The position numbers and the translations under genes are program-made. Under the pieces are notes generated by a model. That model saw only the letters and a list, made by a program, of their open reading frames with translations, was not told the origin of the DNA and did not search any database. From Streptomyces sp. Alt3 (lineage in GTDB: Bacteria; Actinomycetota; Actinomycetes; Streptomycetales; Streptomycetaceae), in NCBI RefSeq assembly GCF_030719215.1, contig NZ_CP120983.1, positions 1,860,001 to 1,924,000 of the forward strand: a stretch of DNA of 64,000 bases. The letters are read 5' to 3'. Shown in pieces: positions 1-8,889 of this stretch. Within the stretch, counting starts at the first letter, position 1. Each line of letters opens with the position of its first letter.

Positions 1-1784
1 TGGAGCGGGACGTCCCACGCCCGGGGGGCGACCGCACCCTCCCAGGGGCGGTCCGTGACCAGCACGGCGAGCTGGCCGGCCAGCATCACCGTCATGGTGA
101 TGGCCAGGTAGCCGGAGAGGGAGCCGCGCTGGACGAAACCGGTGATCTGGAGGGCGACGCGCTCCAGGCCGAGCAGGAGGTGGCCGAACACGCTGTCCGC
201 GGTGGGCCACGCGACGCGGCGGGAGACCTTGGTGACCGTACCGCGCAGGGCGAAGAGCACGGCTCCGCCCGCCCACGTCACGGCGGACAGCAGCAGGGCC
301 GTCCCGAAACCGTGCCAGAGCGCGAGGTGGTAGGGGTGTGCGGCGGCGGGGAAGACGTCGGCGTACGCGGCGAACAGACGGTCCGTCCATCCGACGCCGG
401 GGCCGAGGACGAGACCGGCGACGGCGAGCACCGCGGGCGGGGCGAGGAGCGCGGCGCCGACGCGGTGGACGGGGGTGTCGGCGGCTCCTCGCTTGCGGGC
501 GAACGCTCCCCATACGAAGCGCAGGGTGTAGGCGACCGTCAGCACCGAGCCGAGGACGACGACGGCGAGTTCCCAGCGGTCGGCGGTGTCTCCGTGCAGC
601 AGCGCTTCGAGGGCGGCTTCCTTGGCGGCGAATCCGAGGAACGGTGGCAGGGCGGCCATCGAGGCCGCGGCGAGTACGCCGACCGCGCACACGTAGGGCA
701 TGGTGCGGCCGAGACCGGAGAGCTCACGCAGGTCCCGGGTGCCGGCCGCGTGGTCCACGATGCCGGTGACGAGGAACAGGGCGGCCTTGAACAGGGCGTG
801 CGCCAGGATCATCGCGACCGCGGCGAGTGCCGCGTTCCGGTTGCCCGCCCCGGCGAGCACGGTGAGGAATCCGAGCTGGCTGACGGTGCCGTAGGCGAGG
901 ACGAGTTTCAGGTCGTGGAGGCGCAGGGCGCGCCAGCCTCCGAGGAGCATGGTCGCTCCCCCCAGCACGAGGACGACGGGCCGCCAGACGGGTACGTCGG
1001 CGAATGCGGGAGCGAGCCGTGCAACGAGGTAGACGCCGGCCTTGACCATGGCCGCGGCGTGCAGATAGGCGCTGACGGGGGTGGGTGCGGCCATGGCGTT
1101 CGGCAGCCAGAGGCTGAACGGCCAGATCGCCGACTTGGAGAGGGCCCCGCACAGCACGAGGACGACGGCCACGGATACGGCGAGGGTCGCCTCCGGAGGG
1201 TCGGCCACGATCGCGGAGATCCGGTAGGTGCCCGCCGCCTCACCGAGGATCAGGAAGCCGACCAGCATGGCGAGTCCGCCCAGTGTGGTGACCGTCAGGG
1301 CCTGGAGGGCGGAGCGGCGGTTCTTCTTGCGTTCGCTGGTGTGTCCGATCAGCAGGTAGGAGAAGACGGTGGTCAGTTCCCAGAAGACGTAGAGGGTGAT
1401 CAGGTCGTCCGCGAGGACGAGAGCGAGCATGGCGCCCGCGAAGGCCAGCAGGTTCCCCGCGAAGGGCGCCAGTCGGGGTGAGCCGTCGGTGAAGTAGGAC
1501 GCGCAGTACAGCAGGACCAGCATGCCGACACCGGCTGCGAGCAGCACCATGAGCTCGGCGAGCGCGTCCAGGCGCAGGGCGAACGAGACGTCGTAGGTGG
1601 CGATCCATTCCCATGACGAGGTGACCGACCCGCCGTCGGCCGTGGTGCCCCACTGGGTGAATGCCCACACCGTGGTGGCGGCGGGGGGCAGCGCGAGCAC
1701 GACGAAGGCCCGGCGGCCGAGCCGTCGCACCAGCGGCACGGCGCACGCCGCCAGTGCGAAATGGCAGAGGATGAGGACGGTCAC
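1..1784 (-). CDS. mrpA: Na+/H+ antiporter subunit A, MrpA-type (3' end outside window)
   Basis: Large membrane subunit of the multi-subunit Mrp cation/proton antiporter, related to complex I subunit NuoL. About 594 residues are visible; MrpA usually has 900-1000, so the C-terminus lies left of the window. The chain is a series of hydrophobic helices. The conserved FWELTTVFSYLLIGH segment carries the proton-pathway Glu at about residue 136, and SKSAIWPFSLWLP supplies the Lys region. The start is taken as GTG at 1784, where the hydrophobic N-terminus begins; no good ATG lies nearby. The remaining mrp genes would follow to the left. A NuoL subunit is less likely because the helix spacing and the GHTSERKKNRRSALQAL segment look MrpA-like. 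Confidence 0.85.
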   Translation of the reverse strand, partial: MTVLILCHFALAACAVPLVRRLGRRAFVVLALPPAATTVWAFTQWGTTADGGSVTSSWEWIATYDVSFALRLDALAELMVLLAAGVGMLVLLYCASYFTDGSPRLAPFAGNLLAFAGAMLALVLADDLITLYVFWELTTVFSYLLIGHTSERKKNRRSALQALTVTTLGGLAMLVGFLILGEAAGTYRISAIVADPPEATLAVSVAVVLVLCGALSKSAIWPFSLWLPNAMAAPTPVSAYLHAAAMVKAGVYLVARLAPAFADVPVWRPVVLVLGGATMLLGGWRALRLHDLKLVLAYGTVSQLGFLTVLAGAGNRNAALAAVAMILAHALFKAALFLVTGIVDHAAGTRDLRELSGLGRTMPYVCAVGVLAAASMAALPPFLGFAAKEAALEALLHGDTADRWELAVVVLGSVLTVAYTLRFVWGAFARKRGAADTPVHRVGAALLAPPAVLAVAGLVLGPGVGWTDRLFAAYADVFPAAAHPYHLALWHGFGTALLLSAVTWAGGAVLFALRGTVTKVSRRVAWPTADSVFGHLLLGLERVALQITGFVQRGSLSGYLAITMTVMLAGQLAVLVTDRPWEGAVAPRAWDVPL

Positions 1785-2346
1785 GACGGGTGTTCCGGAA
1801 CAAAGGCCACCGAATAGAGATATATCCCCCGGCCCGGTTCACCCGTCCGGCGCGCCGCGCGCCGGACGGCCTGCTGGTTCCGGTCCGCGTCGGTGGCGGC
1901 CGCCTTTCGTCCCACTGAGGTCACAGAACGGCGTCTGCCCTGTTCACCCGTGCCCACACGGCATGACATGGGAACGTTCCTGCGCGCCGGGCACTTCTCC
2001 TTCGTGGAACACCCGGTCGGCGTTCAGGGACAGATGGCGCGGTTCCTCGGGAACCTCGTCCGGCAGCCCCCGGCCGGCCCCGGTGACGTGAAGGCCGCAG
2101 CGCGCCTCGTCACGCGCGGTGATGCCGCCACCTTCGGTCGACCTGTTCACCGTGTGCGGGGACGGCCCTCGGGTCACCGCCGTCACCTCCCCGTGCGCGG
2201 CAGAACCGTGCGCGTCTTCAGCGTCACTCCGGAGCGTGTGCACCGCTACCTGGGCATGACAGGCATCCCCGACACTTCGGCAGGGAAGGGTGCGTGTTCC
2301 GTGTGCGCGCCGTGTTGCACATGCGAGGCCACTTCCGCGTGTCGGC
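1785..2346. other. Non-genic stretch with weak coding remnants
   Basis: No intact gene is convincing between mrpA and the RidA gene. On the + strand a frame around 1966-2290 has GC-rich third positions. It reads AGHFSFVEHPVGVQ near its start, which resembles the C-terminus of an alpha/beta hydrolase. Later it reads VRVFSVTPERVHRYLGMTG, which resembles the end of an anti-sigma-antagonist STAS domain. Neither piece has its N-terminal half or a start region, so they are best read as possible remnants. The mrpA promoter should also lie here (about 1790-1900). Confidence 0.3.
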
Positions 2347-2748
2347 TCAGTCCAGCACCGCGATGCCGTCGATCTCGACCATGGCCTGTTCGTCCCACAG
2401 CCTGACCGCGCCGACGACCGCCATGGCCGGGTACTCGCGCCCCGCCAGCCTCCGCCAGACGGCGCCCAGTTCACGGGCGTGGGCGCGGTAGCCGGCCACG
2501 TCGGTGGTGTAGACGGTGACCCTGGCCAGGGCGGTCGGGGCGCCGCCGGCCGCGCGCAGCGCGGTGAGCAGGTTTCCCAGAGCGGTCTCGAACTGCTCCG
2601 GCAGGGTGGCTCCGACGACCTTCCCGTCGCCGTCCAGCGCGGTCTGGCCGGCCAGGAAGACCAGCCGGCCACCGGTGGCCGTGACGGCGTGCGAGAAGCC
2701 GGTGGGCGGGGAGAGCTCGGCGGGGTTGATCCGGGTGATCGGATTCAT
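2347..2748 (-). CDS. RidA/YjgF-family enamine/imine deaminase
   Basis: 133-residue protein of the RidA family, whose members hydrolyse reactive enamines and imines to ketones and ammonia. Family features include the N-terminal SHAV..G.LVFLAGQTALD segment, the LARVTVYTTD strand and the C-terminal end AMVEIDGIAVLD. It overlaps the upstream acyl-CoA dehydrogenase gene by 4 bp (ATGA), so it is probably translationally coupled as the second gene of that transcript. In the neighbouring 2-aminobenzoyl-CoA pathway, ring reduction leaves an enamine-type intermediate, so a RidA partner makes chemical sense. That role is inferred from context. The exact substrate cannot be read from sequence. Confidence 0.88.
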   Translation of the reverse strand: MNPITRINPAELSPPTGFSHAVTATGGRLVFLAGQTALDGDGKVVGATLPEQFETALGNLLTALRAAGGAPTALARVTVYTTDVAGYRAHARELGAVWRRLAGREYPAMAVVGAVRLWDEQAMVEIDGIAVLD

Positions 2749-3878
2749 GCGGGGGTCTCCTGTGTCGCGTACAGATCCTTGGCGATGATCGTGCGCTGTA
2801 CCTCGGTGGCGCCCTCGTAGATCCGGGGCGCGCGGACCTCCCGGTAGAGATGTTCGAGCAGGTGTCCCCGGCGCAGGGCGCGGGCGCCGTGCAGCTGGAC
2901 CGCCGCGTCGACGACGTACTGCGCGGTCTCGGTGGCGTACAGCTTGGCCATGGCCGCGCGCCGGGGCACCCCCGGCTCGCCCGCGTCGTGGGCGGCGGCG
3001 GCCGCGAGGACCAGGAGCCGGGCGGCCTCGGTGCGGGTGGCCATCTCGGCCACCTGGTGCGAGACGGCCTGCAGGTCCTTGAGCGGGGCTCCGAAGGCGG
3101 TGCGGTCTGCCGTGTGTTCCAGGGTCGCGTCGAGCGCCGCGCGCGCCATGCCGACCGCGAACGCTCCGACGCTGGGGCGGAAGAGGTTCAGGGTGTCCAT
3201 GGCGACCCGGAACCCACGGCCGGGCTCGCCGAGCACGTCGTCGGCGGTCACCGGTACCCCGTCGAAGTCCAGTGCCCCGACGGGGTGCGGGGACAGCATG
3301 TCCAGTGCCTCCCCGGTGAGCCCCGGCCGGTCGGCGGGCACGAGGAAGGCGGTGACGCCGCGGGCTCCGTCGCCCTCCCCCGTCCGGGCGAAGACGGTGT
3401 AGAAGTCGGCCTCGGGGGCGTTGGAGATCCAGCACTTCTCGCCGGTGAGCCGCCAGCCGTCACCGCCGGGCGCCGGCCGCGCGGCGAGGGCGAGGGCGGC
3501 CGCGTCGGAGCCCGCGCCCGGCTCGCTGAGGGCGAAGGCGGCGACGGCGCGTCCGGCACGCACCTCGGGGAGCCAGCGCGCGCGCTGGGCCTCGGTGCCC
3601 GCCAGGCGGACCGGTCCGGCTCCGAGACCCTGGAGCGCGAGCGCGGTCTCCGCCTCCGTGCAGCCGCGCGCCAGTGATTCGCGCAGCAGGCAGAGGTCGA
3701 GCGCGCCCGATCCGAGGAGCCGGTCCAGGAGCCCCAGCCCGCCGAGCGCGGCGACGAGCGGGCGGTTGACGTGGCCGGGCTCGCCCTTCTCGGCGAGCGG
3801 GCGGAGTTCCTCACGGGCGAGTGCGTACAGCTCTTCGCACCAGGCGGTTTGACCGGGATCGAGGGAGAATGCCGTCAT
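2745..3878 (-). CDS. Acyl-CoA dehydrogenase
   Basis: 377-residue FAD-dependent acyl-CoA dehydrogenase. Visible family features are the substrate/FAD loop FALSEPGAGSDAAAL, the ...GEKCWISNAPEADFYTVFART strand, the DRTAFGAPLKDLQAVSHQVAEM helix and the C-terminal IYEGATEVQRTIIAKDL motif with its catalytic-region Glu. ATG at 3878 is preferred because the protein then begins like its relatives (TAFSLDPGQTAW); an upstream ATG at 4007 would run into the divergent ligase gene. It is first in a two-gene unit with RidA and divergent from an acyl-CoA ligase 91 bp away. It probably acts in the beta-oxidation-like later steps of the aromatic-CoA pathway. Confidence 0.9.
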   Translation of the reverse strand: MTAFSLDPGQTAWCEELYALAREELRPLAEKGEPGHVNRPLVAALGGLGLLDRLLGSGALDLCLLRESLARGCTEAETALALQGLGAGPVRLAGTEAQRARWLPEVRAGRAVAAFALSEPGAGSDAAALALAARPAPGGDGWRLTGEKCWISNAPEADFYTVFARTGEGDGARGVTAFLVPADRPGLTGEALDMLSPHPVGALDFDGVPVTADDVLGEPGRGFRVAMDTLNLFRPSVGAFAVGMARAALDATLEHTADRTAFGAPLKDLQAVSHQVAEMATRTEAARLLVLAAAAAHDAGEPGVPRRAAMAKLYATETAQYVVDAAVQLHGARALRRGHLLEHLYREVRAPRIYEGATEVQRTIIAKDLYATQETPA

Positions 3879-3969
3879 ACCGGCGCCTCTCTTGTCGCGT
3901 CTTATCGCGGACCGTTGACTACCGTCACTCAAACGATACGCTCCAGGGGCGACAAGGGGGCGATGCTTC
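3879..3969. promoter_or_regulatory. Divergent control region with 12-bp dyad and + strand promoter
   Basis: A good + strand promoter for the ligase gene is TTGACT (3915-3920), 16 bp, TACGCT (3937-3942). The -35 is embedded in the dyad TGAC-TACC-GTCA (3916-3927). An almost identical dyad, TGAC-TTCC-GTCA, lies at 9779-9790 upstream of the enoyl-CoA hydratase/monooxygenase transcript. A repressor bound here would block the ligase promoter and could also affect the divergent dehydrogenase. The regulator is not encoded next to the site. Confidence 0.6.
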
Positions 3970-5589
3970 ATGAAGCCGTCAGGTACCGCGAGCGCGCACA
4001 CCGACACCTTCGCGCGCGACCATCTCCCACCCGCCGAGGACTGGCCCGAGCTGGTCTTCGACCTCCCCGAACTGGCCTATCCGGACCGGCTGAACTGCGG
4101 ATACGAGCTGCTCGACCGCACGGTCGCCGCCTTCGGCCCCGACCGTCCCGCCTTCCGCAGCGGCGACGGAACCGTGTGGAACTACGGGGACCTGCGCGAC
4201 AGGGTGGACCGGATCGCCCAGGTGCTGACACATGATCTGGGAGTGGTCCCCGGCAACCGCGTGCTGCTGCGCGGTCCCACCACGCCGTGGCTCGCGGCCT
4301 GCTGGCTCGCGGTGATGAAGGCCGGAGCGGTCGCCGTGACGGTGCTGGACCGGCAGCGGGCCTCCGAGCTCGCCACGATCTGCTCCATCGCCCGTGTCGG
4401 CCACGCACTGTGCGACATCCGATCGGTGGACGACCTGCTCGACGCCGGGGTACCCGGGCTGCGCGTCACGACGTACGGGGGCGGCTCCTCAGACGATCTG
4501 ACGGAGCTCGCGGCGGCCCGGCCGGGGCCCTACCGGGCGGTGGACACCGCCGCCGACGACATCGCCCTCATCGCGTTCACCTCGGGTACCACCGGCCTGC
4601 CCAAGGGCTGCATGCACGCGCACCGCGACGTGCTGGCCGTCGCGGACACGTTCGCCCGGCATGTCCTGCGGCCGGGCCCCGACGACGTGTTCACGGGCAG
4701 CCCGCCGCTCGGCTTCACCTTCGGGCTGGGCGGGCTCGTGGTCTTCCCGCTCCGGGCCGGCGCCTCGGCCCTGCTGCTGGAGCAGGCGGGGCCCAAGCAG
4801 TTGCTGCCCGCGCTCGCCGCCCACCGGGTCTCCGTCCTGTTCACGGCGCCGACCGCGTACCGCGTGATGCTCGACGCGCTCGACGGCCACGACCTGTCCG
4901 CCCTGCGCCGCTGCGTCTCGGCCGGGGAGAACCTGCCCGCCGCGACCTGGCGGTCCTGGTACGAACGGACGGGGCTGCGCATCATCAACGGCATCGGCGC
5001 GACCGAGCTGCTGCACATCTTCATCTCGGCGGCCGACGGGGCGATCCGGCCCGGCACCACGGGCGTGCCCGTGCCCGGCTGGCAGGCGCGCGTGGTGGAC
5101 GAGGACGGCATGGAACTGCCCGACGGGGAGCCCGGCCTGCTGGCCGTGCGCGGTCCGGTCGGCTGCCGGTACCTCGCCGACGAACGCCAGCGGGTGTACG
5201 TGCGCCACGGCTGGAACATCACCGGCGACACCTATGTGCGCGAGCCGGACGGCTACTTCCGTTACGTCGCCCGCGCCGACGACATGATCATCTCCGCCGG
5301 TTACAACATCGCCGGTCCCGAGGTCGAGGAGGCCCTCCTGCGCCACGCCGACGTCTCCGAGGCGGCGGTGGTGGGACGGGCCGACGAACTGCGCGGGCAG
5401 ATCGTGGCCGCCTACGTCGTCCTGCGCGAGGGCGCGTCCCTGTCGGCGGACGACCTGCGTACCCATATGAAGGCCGAACTGGCACCGCACAAGTGCCCGC
5501 GCACCGTCGAGTTCGTGCCGGCGCTTCCGAGGACCGCGACGGGGAAGCTCCAGCGCTTCCTGCTGCGTGAGGCCACCGCCCCGGAGTGA
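3970..5589 (+). CDS. AMP-forming acyl-CoA ligase, probably 2-aminobenzoate/benzoate type
   Basis: 539-residue member of the ANL superfamily (acid + ATP + CoA to acyl-CoA). The P-loop-like motif IAFTSGTTGLPKG is at residues 201-213. NGIGATELLHIF is the adenine-binding region, and ITGDTYVREPDGYFRYVARADDMI holds the hinge. The catalytic Lys is in PRTATGKLQRF (K526). Overall organisation (short N-terminus, DRLNCGYELLDR near the start) resembles benzoate and 2-aminobenzoate CoA ligases rather than fatty-acid ligases. Next to a fused aminobenzoyl-CoA monooxygenase/reductase gene, 2-aminobenzoate is the most likely substrate; benzoate or salicylate remain possible. A GNAT gene follows 51 bp downstream. 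Confidence 0.85.
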   Translation: MKPSGTASAHTDTFARDHLPPAEDWPELVFDLPELAYPDRLNCGYELLDRTVAAFGPDRPAFRSGDGTVWNYGDLRDRVDRIAQVLTHDLGVVPGNRVLLRGPTTPWLAACWLAVMKAGAVAVTVLDRQRASELATICSIARVGHALCDIRSVDDLLDAGVPGLRVTTYGGGSSDDLTELAAARPGPYRAVDTAADDIALIAFTSGTTGLPKGCMHAHRDVLAVADTFARHVLRPGPDDVFTGSPPLGFTFGLGGLVVFPLRAGASALLLEQAGPKQLLPALAAHRVSVLFTAPTAYRVMLDALDGHDLSALRRCVSAGENLPAATWRSWYERTGLRIINGIGATELLHIFISAADGAIRPGTTGVPVPGWQARVVDEDGMELPDGEPGLLAVRGPVGCRYLADERQRVYVRHGWNITGDTYVREPDGYFRYVARADDMIISAGYNIAGPEVEEALLRHADVSEAAVVGRADELRGQIVAAYVVLREGASLSADDLRTHMKAELAPHKCPRTVEFVPALPRTATGKLQRFLLREATAPE

Positions 5590-5640
5590 CCGGCCGGAAA
5601 ACGGGGTGCCCTGGAGGCGGGCGGCCGGACAGGATGAGGC

Positions 5641-6462
5641 ATGTCCTGGACCTTCACCGACGACGTCGACACCTTCCTGGAGACGGCCGGACCGTCACTG
5701 GCCGCCCGGCCCGCCGAGAACACACTGCTGCTGACCGTCACGGCCACCCTGCGGGACGGCGGGCCGCATGCCTACGGCGCGGGGGTTCCCGTGCTGGGCT
5801 GGTGGCGCGGGCCGGACGGGGAGGTGGCCGGCGCACTGGTGCGCACACCGCCCTTCCCGCCGGTCCTCGGCTCGGCGGCCCCCGAAGCGGTCCGCGCCCT
5901 GGCCGACGCGCTCCCGCTGCCCGGCATCAACGCCGACCGTGAGGCGGCGACGGCACTGGCCGCCCGCTGGCCGCGCCACCGCGTCGACGAGGAGCAACGG
6001 CTGTACCGGCTCGGCACTGCGGTGCCACCCTCCCCCGCGCCCGCCGGGAGACCCCGGGCCGCAACCGGCGCCGACCGCGCGCTGCTCGTCACGTGGATGC
6101 GGGCGTTCGGTGCGGAGACCGGGCAGGCGGGCGACAGCGCGGAACACATCGTGGACGAGCGCACCGCGCACGGCGGGCTGACCCTCTGGGAGACGGACGG
6201 GATGCCGGTGTCGATGGCTGGTGTCTCGGGCAGGATCGCGGGCACGGTGCGGGTCTCGGCCGTCTACACCCCGCCGGAGCACCGGGGCCGGGGCTACGCG
6301 GCGGCGGTCACGGCGGAAGCCGGCCGCCTGGCCCGGGAGGACGGGGCCGCGGAGGTGCTGCTCTTCGCCGACCTCGCGAATCCGACGAGCAACGGCGTGT
6401 ACCTCCGCATCGGCTACGAGGCCGTCTCCGACCGCCTGCTGATCACCGCGGAGCCGGAATGA
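5641..6462 (+). CDS. GNAT-family N-acetyltransferase
   Basis: 273-residue acetyltransferase-like protein. The C-terminal half carries the GNAT core: VSAVYTPPEHRGRGYAAAV is the acetyl-CoA pyrophosphate-binding loop (R-x-x-G-x-G/A type), and LLFADLANPTSNGVYLRIGYEAV is the terminal strand-helix unit. The N-terminal 130 residues form a weaker, GNAT-like half, as in many two-domain actinobacterial members. It lies 51 bp behind the acyl-CoA ligase on the same strand and is probably co-transcribed. The acceptor substrate is unknown, and I see nothing tying it chemically to the aromatic pathway. Confidence 0.85.
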   Translation: MSWTFTDDVDTFLETAGPSLAARPAENTLLLTVTATLRDGGPHAYGAGVPVLGWWRGPDGEVAGALVRTPPFPPVLGSAAPEAVRALADALPLPGINADREAATALAARWPRHRVDEEQRLYRLGTAVPPSPAPAGRPRAATGADRALLVTWMRAFGAETGQAGDSAEHIVDERTAHGGLTLWETDGMPVSMAGVSGRIAGTVRVSAVYTPPEHRGRGYAAAVTAEAGRLAREDGAAEVLLFADLANPTSNGVYLRIGYEAVSDRLLITAEPE

Positions 6463-6477
6463 CGCCGGGGGCGGGCC

Positions 6478-6530
6478 GTCCGCCGCGCCGGGCGGGCGGA
6501 CCGGAGGCCGGCCCCGCCCTTCTTCGGGCG
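6478..6530. terminator. Possible bidirectional terminator between convergent genes
   Basis: Two short GC-rich hairpins lie between the GNAT stop and the convergent monooxygenase/reductase stop. The first pairs GTCCGCC (6478-6484) with GGCGGAC (6495-6501). The second is CGCCC-TTCTTC-GGGCG (6515-6530). There is no long T-tract, as is common in this GC range. Confidence 0.4.
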
Positions 6531-6542
6531 CACGGCTGACGG

Positions 6543-8885
6543 TCAGTCAAGCGTGAGCCGGGGCTTGGGGGCGTCGGTGCGGCCGGTCGGCGGAGGGCGG
6601 CTGCCCGCGCGGTACGGCAGCGGCCAGGGGGCACCCGGCCCTTCGTACCCCTGCTCTGCCGCCGCGTGCAGCGTCCAGTGCGGGTCGTGGAGGTGGGGGC
6701 GGGCCAGGGCGCAGAGGTCGGCCCGGCCGGCGAGCAGCAGCGAATTGACGTCGTCCCAGGAGGAGATGGCGCCCACCGCGATGACGGGCACGCCGAGGAC
6801 GTTGCGGATGCGGTCGGCGTACGGGGTCTGGTACGAGCGGCCGTACCCGGGGCGCTCCTCCGGGACGACCTGGCCGGTGGAGACGTCGATGGCGTCGGCC
6901 CCGTGGGCGGCGAAGGCGCGTGCGACCGCCAGGGCGTCCGCGTCGCTCGTGCCGCCGTGGAACCAGTCCGTCGCGGAGATCCGTACGGTCGTCGGCCGCT
7001 CCCGCGGCCATACGGCACGGACCGCGTCGAAGACCTCCAGGGGGAATCGCAGCCGGTTCTCCACGGACCCGCCGTAGGCGTCGGTGCGCCGGTTGGTGAG
7101 CGGGGACAGGAAACCGGAGAGCAGGTAGCCGTGGGCGCAGTGCAGTTCGAGGAGGTCGAATCCGCAGCGGGCGGCGCGGCGGGCGGCCTCGGTGAACCGG
7201 TCGCGGACCGCGTCCATCCCGTCCCTGTCCAGCGTCTGCGGGATCTGGCTGACACCGTGCGCGTACGGGAGGGGTGAGGCGGCGACGACCGGCCAGTTCC
7301 CGTCGTCCAGCGGTTGGTCGATGCCCTCCCACATCCGCCGGGTCGATCCCTTGCGGCCGGAGTGGCCCAGCTGGACACCGATCGCGGCGCCATGGCCGCT
7401 GTCGTGGACGAAGCGAGTGATCCTGGTCCACGCGTCGGCCTGTTCGTCGGTCCACAGGCCGGTGCAGCCGGGGGTGATACGGCCTTCCGGGCTCACGCAG
7501 ACCATCTCCGTCATGACGAGACCGGCACCGCCGAGCGCCCGGGCGCCGAGGTGGACGAGGTGGAAGTCGCCGGGCACGCCGTCGGCGGCGGCGGAGTACA
7601 TGTCCATGGGCGACACGACGACCCTGTTGCGGAGTTCGAGGCCGCGGAGCCGCAGCGGGGTGAACATCGGCGGGGTGCCGGGCGGGCAGCCGAACTCCTC
7701 CTCGACCGCTCCGGTGAAACCGGGGTCGCGGAGCCGGAGGTTGTCGTGGGTGACGCGGCGGCTGCGGGTGAGGAGGTTGAAGGCGAACCGCCGGGGCGGC
7801 TGGTGCGCGTACTGCGGGAGTTCCTCGAACCAGCGCAGGCTGGCCGCGGCGGCGCGCTGGGTGGACAGGACGACGGGACGGCGCTCGGCCTCGTACGCGG
7901 CGAGGGCGGCGGGCAGATCGGGCTGCTCCTCGATGCAGGCGGCGAGGGCGAGGGCGTCCTCGACGGCGAGTTTGGTGCCGGAGCCGATCGAGAAGTGGGC
8001 GGTGTGGGCGGCGTCGCCGAGGAGGACCGTGCGGCCGTGCGACCAGTGCTGGTTGGTAACGGTGGCGAAGGTGAGCCAGGAGGACTTGTTGGAGCGCAGC
8101 GGCCGGCCTCCGAGCGCGTCGGCGAAGACCTCGGCACAGCGCTCGGCCGACTCGGCGGTGCCGCAGCTGTCGAACCCGGCGGCCCGCCAGACCTCGTCGC
8201 GCATCTCCACGATGACGGTGGAGGCGCCGGATCCGTCCGCCGGGCCGCGGACGCCCGTCGGGGACCGGCCGCCGGGCGAAGGGAGGGCGAAGGGGTAGGC
8301 GTGCAGCTGCATCACGCCGTGCCCGGTCTCGGCGATCTCGAAGCGGAAGGCGTCGAACGCGAAGTCGGCGGCGAGCCAGATGTAGCGGTTGCGGTGGTGC
8401 GTGACCGTGGGGCGGAAGTGGCGGGCGTGTGCCTCGCGGGTGGCGCTGTGCACCCCGTCCGCGGCGACGACCAGGTCGTGGCTCGCGGCGAGCTCCGCGG
8501 CGGGCGGCGCCTCGGTCCGGAAGCGGAGCCGCACGCCGAGGGACGCGCAGCGCTCGTGCAGGATCCGCAGGAGCGTACGGCGCTCCAGCGCGGCGAAGCC
8601 GTGGCCGCCGGAGGTCTGGGTGGTGCCCCGGTGCACGACGTCGATGGTGTCCCAGCGCACGAACGCCTCGCTCAGGGCCGCGTACACGGCGGGGTCGGCG
8701 TGCTCGATACCGCCGAGCGTCTCGTCGGAGAGGACCACGCCGAAGCCGAAGGTGTCGTCCGGGGCGTTGCGTTCCCACACGGTGACCTCGCGGCCGGGGC
8801 GCAGCCGCTTCAGGAGCGCGGCGGCGTAGAGCCCGCCCGGTCCCCCGCCGACGACCGCGATCCGTTGCGTGTCCGGGGAGGGCAT
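6543..8885 (-). CDS. abmA: Fused flavin monooxygenase/old yellow enzyme, 2-aminobenzoyl-CoA monooxygenase/reductase type
   Basis: 780-residue two-domain flavoprotein. Residues 1-380 are a class A flavin monooxygenase: the dinucleotide motif GGGPGG is at 13-18, and a [22 protein letters not shown] motif near residue 290 binds FAD ribityl and phosphate. From about residue 405 there is an old-yellow-enzyme barrel, starting [21 protein letters not shown] and including QLGHSGRKG and the [24 protein letters not shown] segment. This fusion is characteristic of 2-aminobenzoyl-CoA monooxygenase/reductase, also annotated as salicylyl-CoA 5-hydroxylase/oxidoreductase, which hydroxylates and then dearomatises the CoA-activated ring. 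The ATG at 8885 gives the expected N-terminus directly before the FAD fold. It starts 4 bp after the enoyl-CoA hydratase stop. Confidence 0.88.
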   Translation of the reverse strand: MPSPDTQRIAVVGGGPGGLYAAALLKRLRPGREVTVWERNAPDDTFGFGVVLSDETLGGIEHADPAVYAALSEAFVRWDTIDVVHRGTTQTSGGHGFAALERRTLLRILHERCASLGVRLRFRTEAPPAAELAASHDLVVAADGVHSATREAHARHFRPTVTHHRNRYIWLAADFAFDAFRFEIAETGHGVMQLHAYPFALPSPGGRSPTGVRGPADGSGASTVIVEMRDEVWRAAGFDSCGTAESAERCAEVFADALGGRPLRSNKSSWLTFATVTNQHWSHGRTVLLGDAAHTAHFSIGSGTKLAVEDALALAACIEEQPDLPAALAAYEAERRPVVLSTQRAAAASLRWFEELPQYAHQPPRRFAFNLLTRSRRVTHDNLRLRDPGFTGAVEEEFGCPPGTPPMFTPLRLRGLELRNRVVVSPMDMYSAAADGVPGDFHLVHLGARALGGAGLVMTEMVCVSPEGRITPGCTGLWTDEQADAWTRITRFVHDSGHGAAIGVQLGHSGRKGSTRRMWEGIDQPLDDGNWPVVAASPLPYAHGVSQIPQTLDRDGMDAVRDRFTEAARRAARCGFDLLELHCAHGYLLSGFLSPLTNRRTDAYGGSVENRLRFPLEVFDAVRAVWPRERPTTVRISATDWFHGGTSDADALAVARAFAAHGADAIDVSTGQVVPEERPGYGRSYQTPYADRIRNVLGVPVIAVGAISSWDDVNSLLLAGRADLCALARPHLHDPHWTLHAAAEQGYEGPGAPWPLPYRAGSRPPPTGRTDAPKPRLTLD

Positions 8886-8889
8886 CGCG

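Noticed and set aside
180..1481. Long + strand open frame of about 430 codons
   Set aside because: It lies antisense to the mrpA-type gene, has a Gly/Glu/Asp/Arg composition typical of GC-rich shadow frames, and shows no family motif.
6547..8778. 743-codon minus-strand frame parallel to the fused monooxygenase gene
   Set aside because: It is extremely Arg/Pro-rich, an out-of-frame reading of a true gene whose domains are clear in the other frame.
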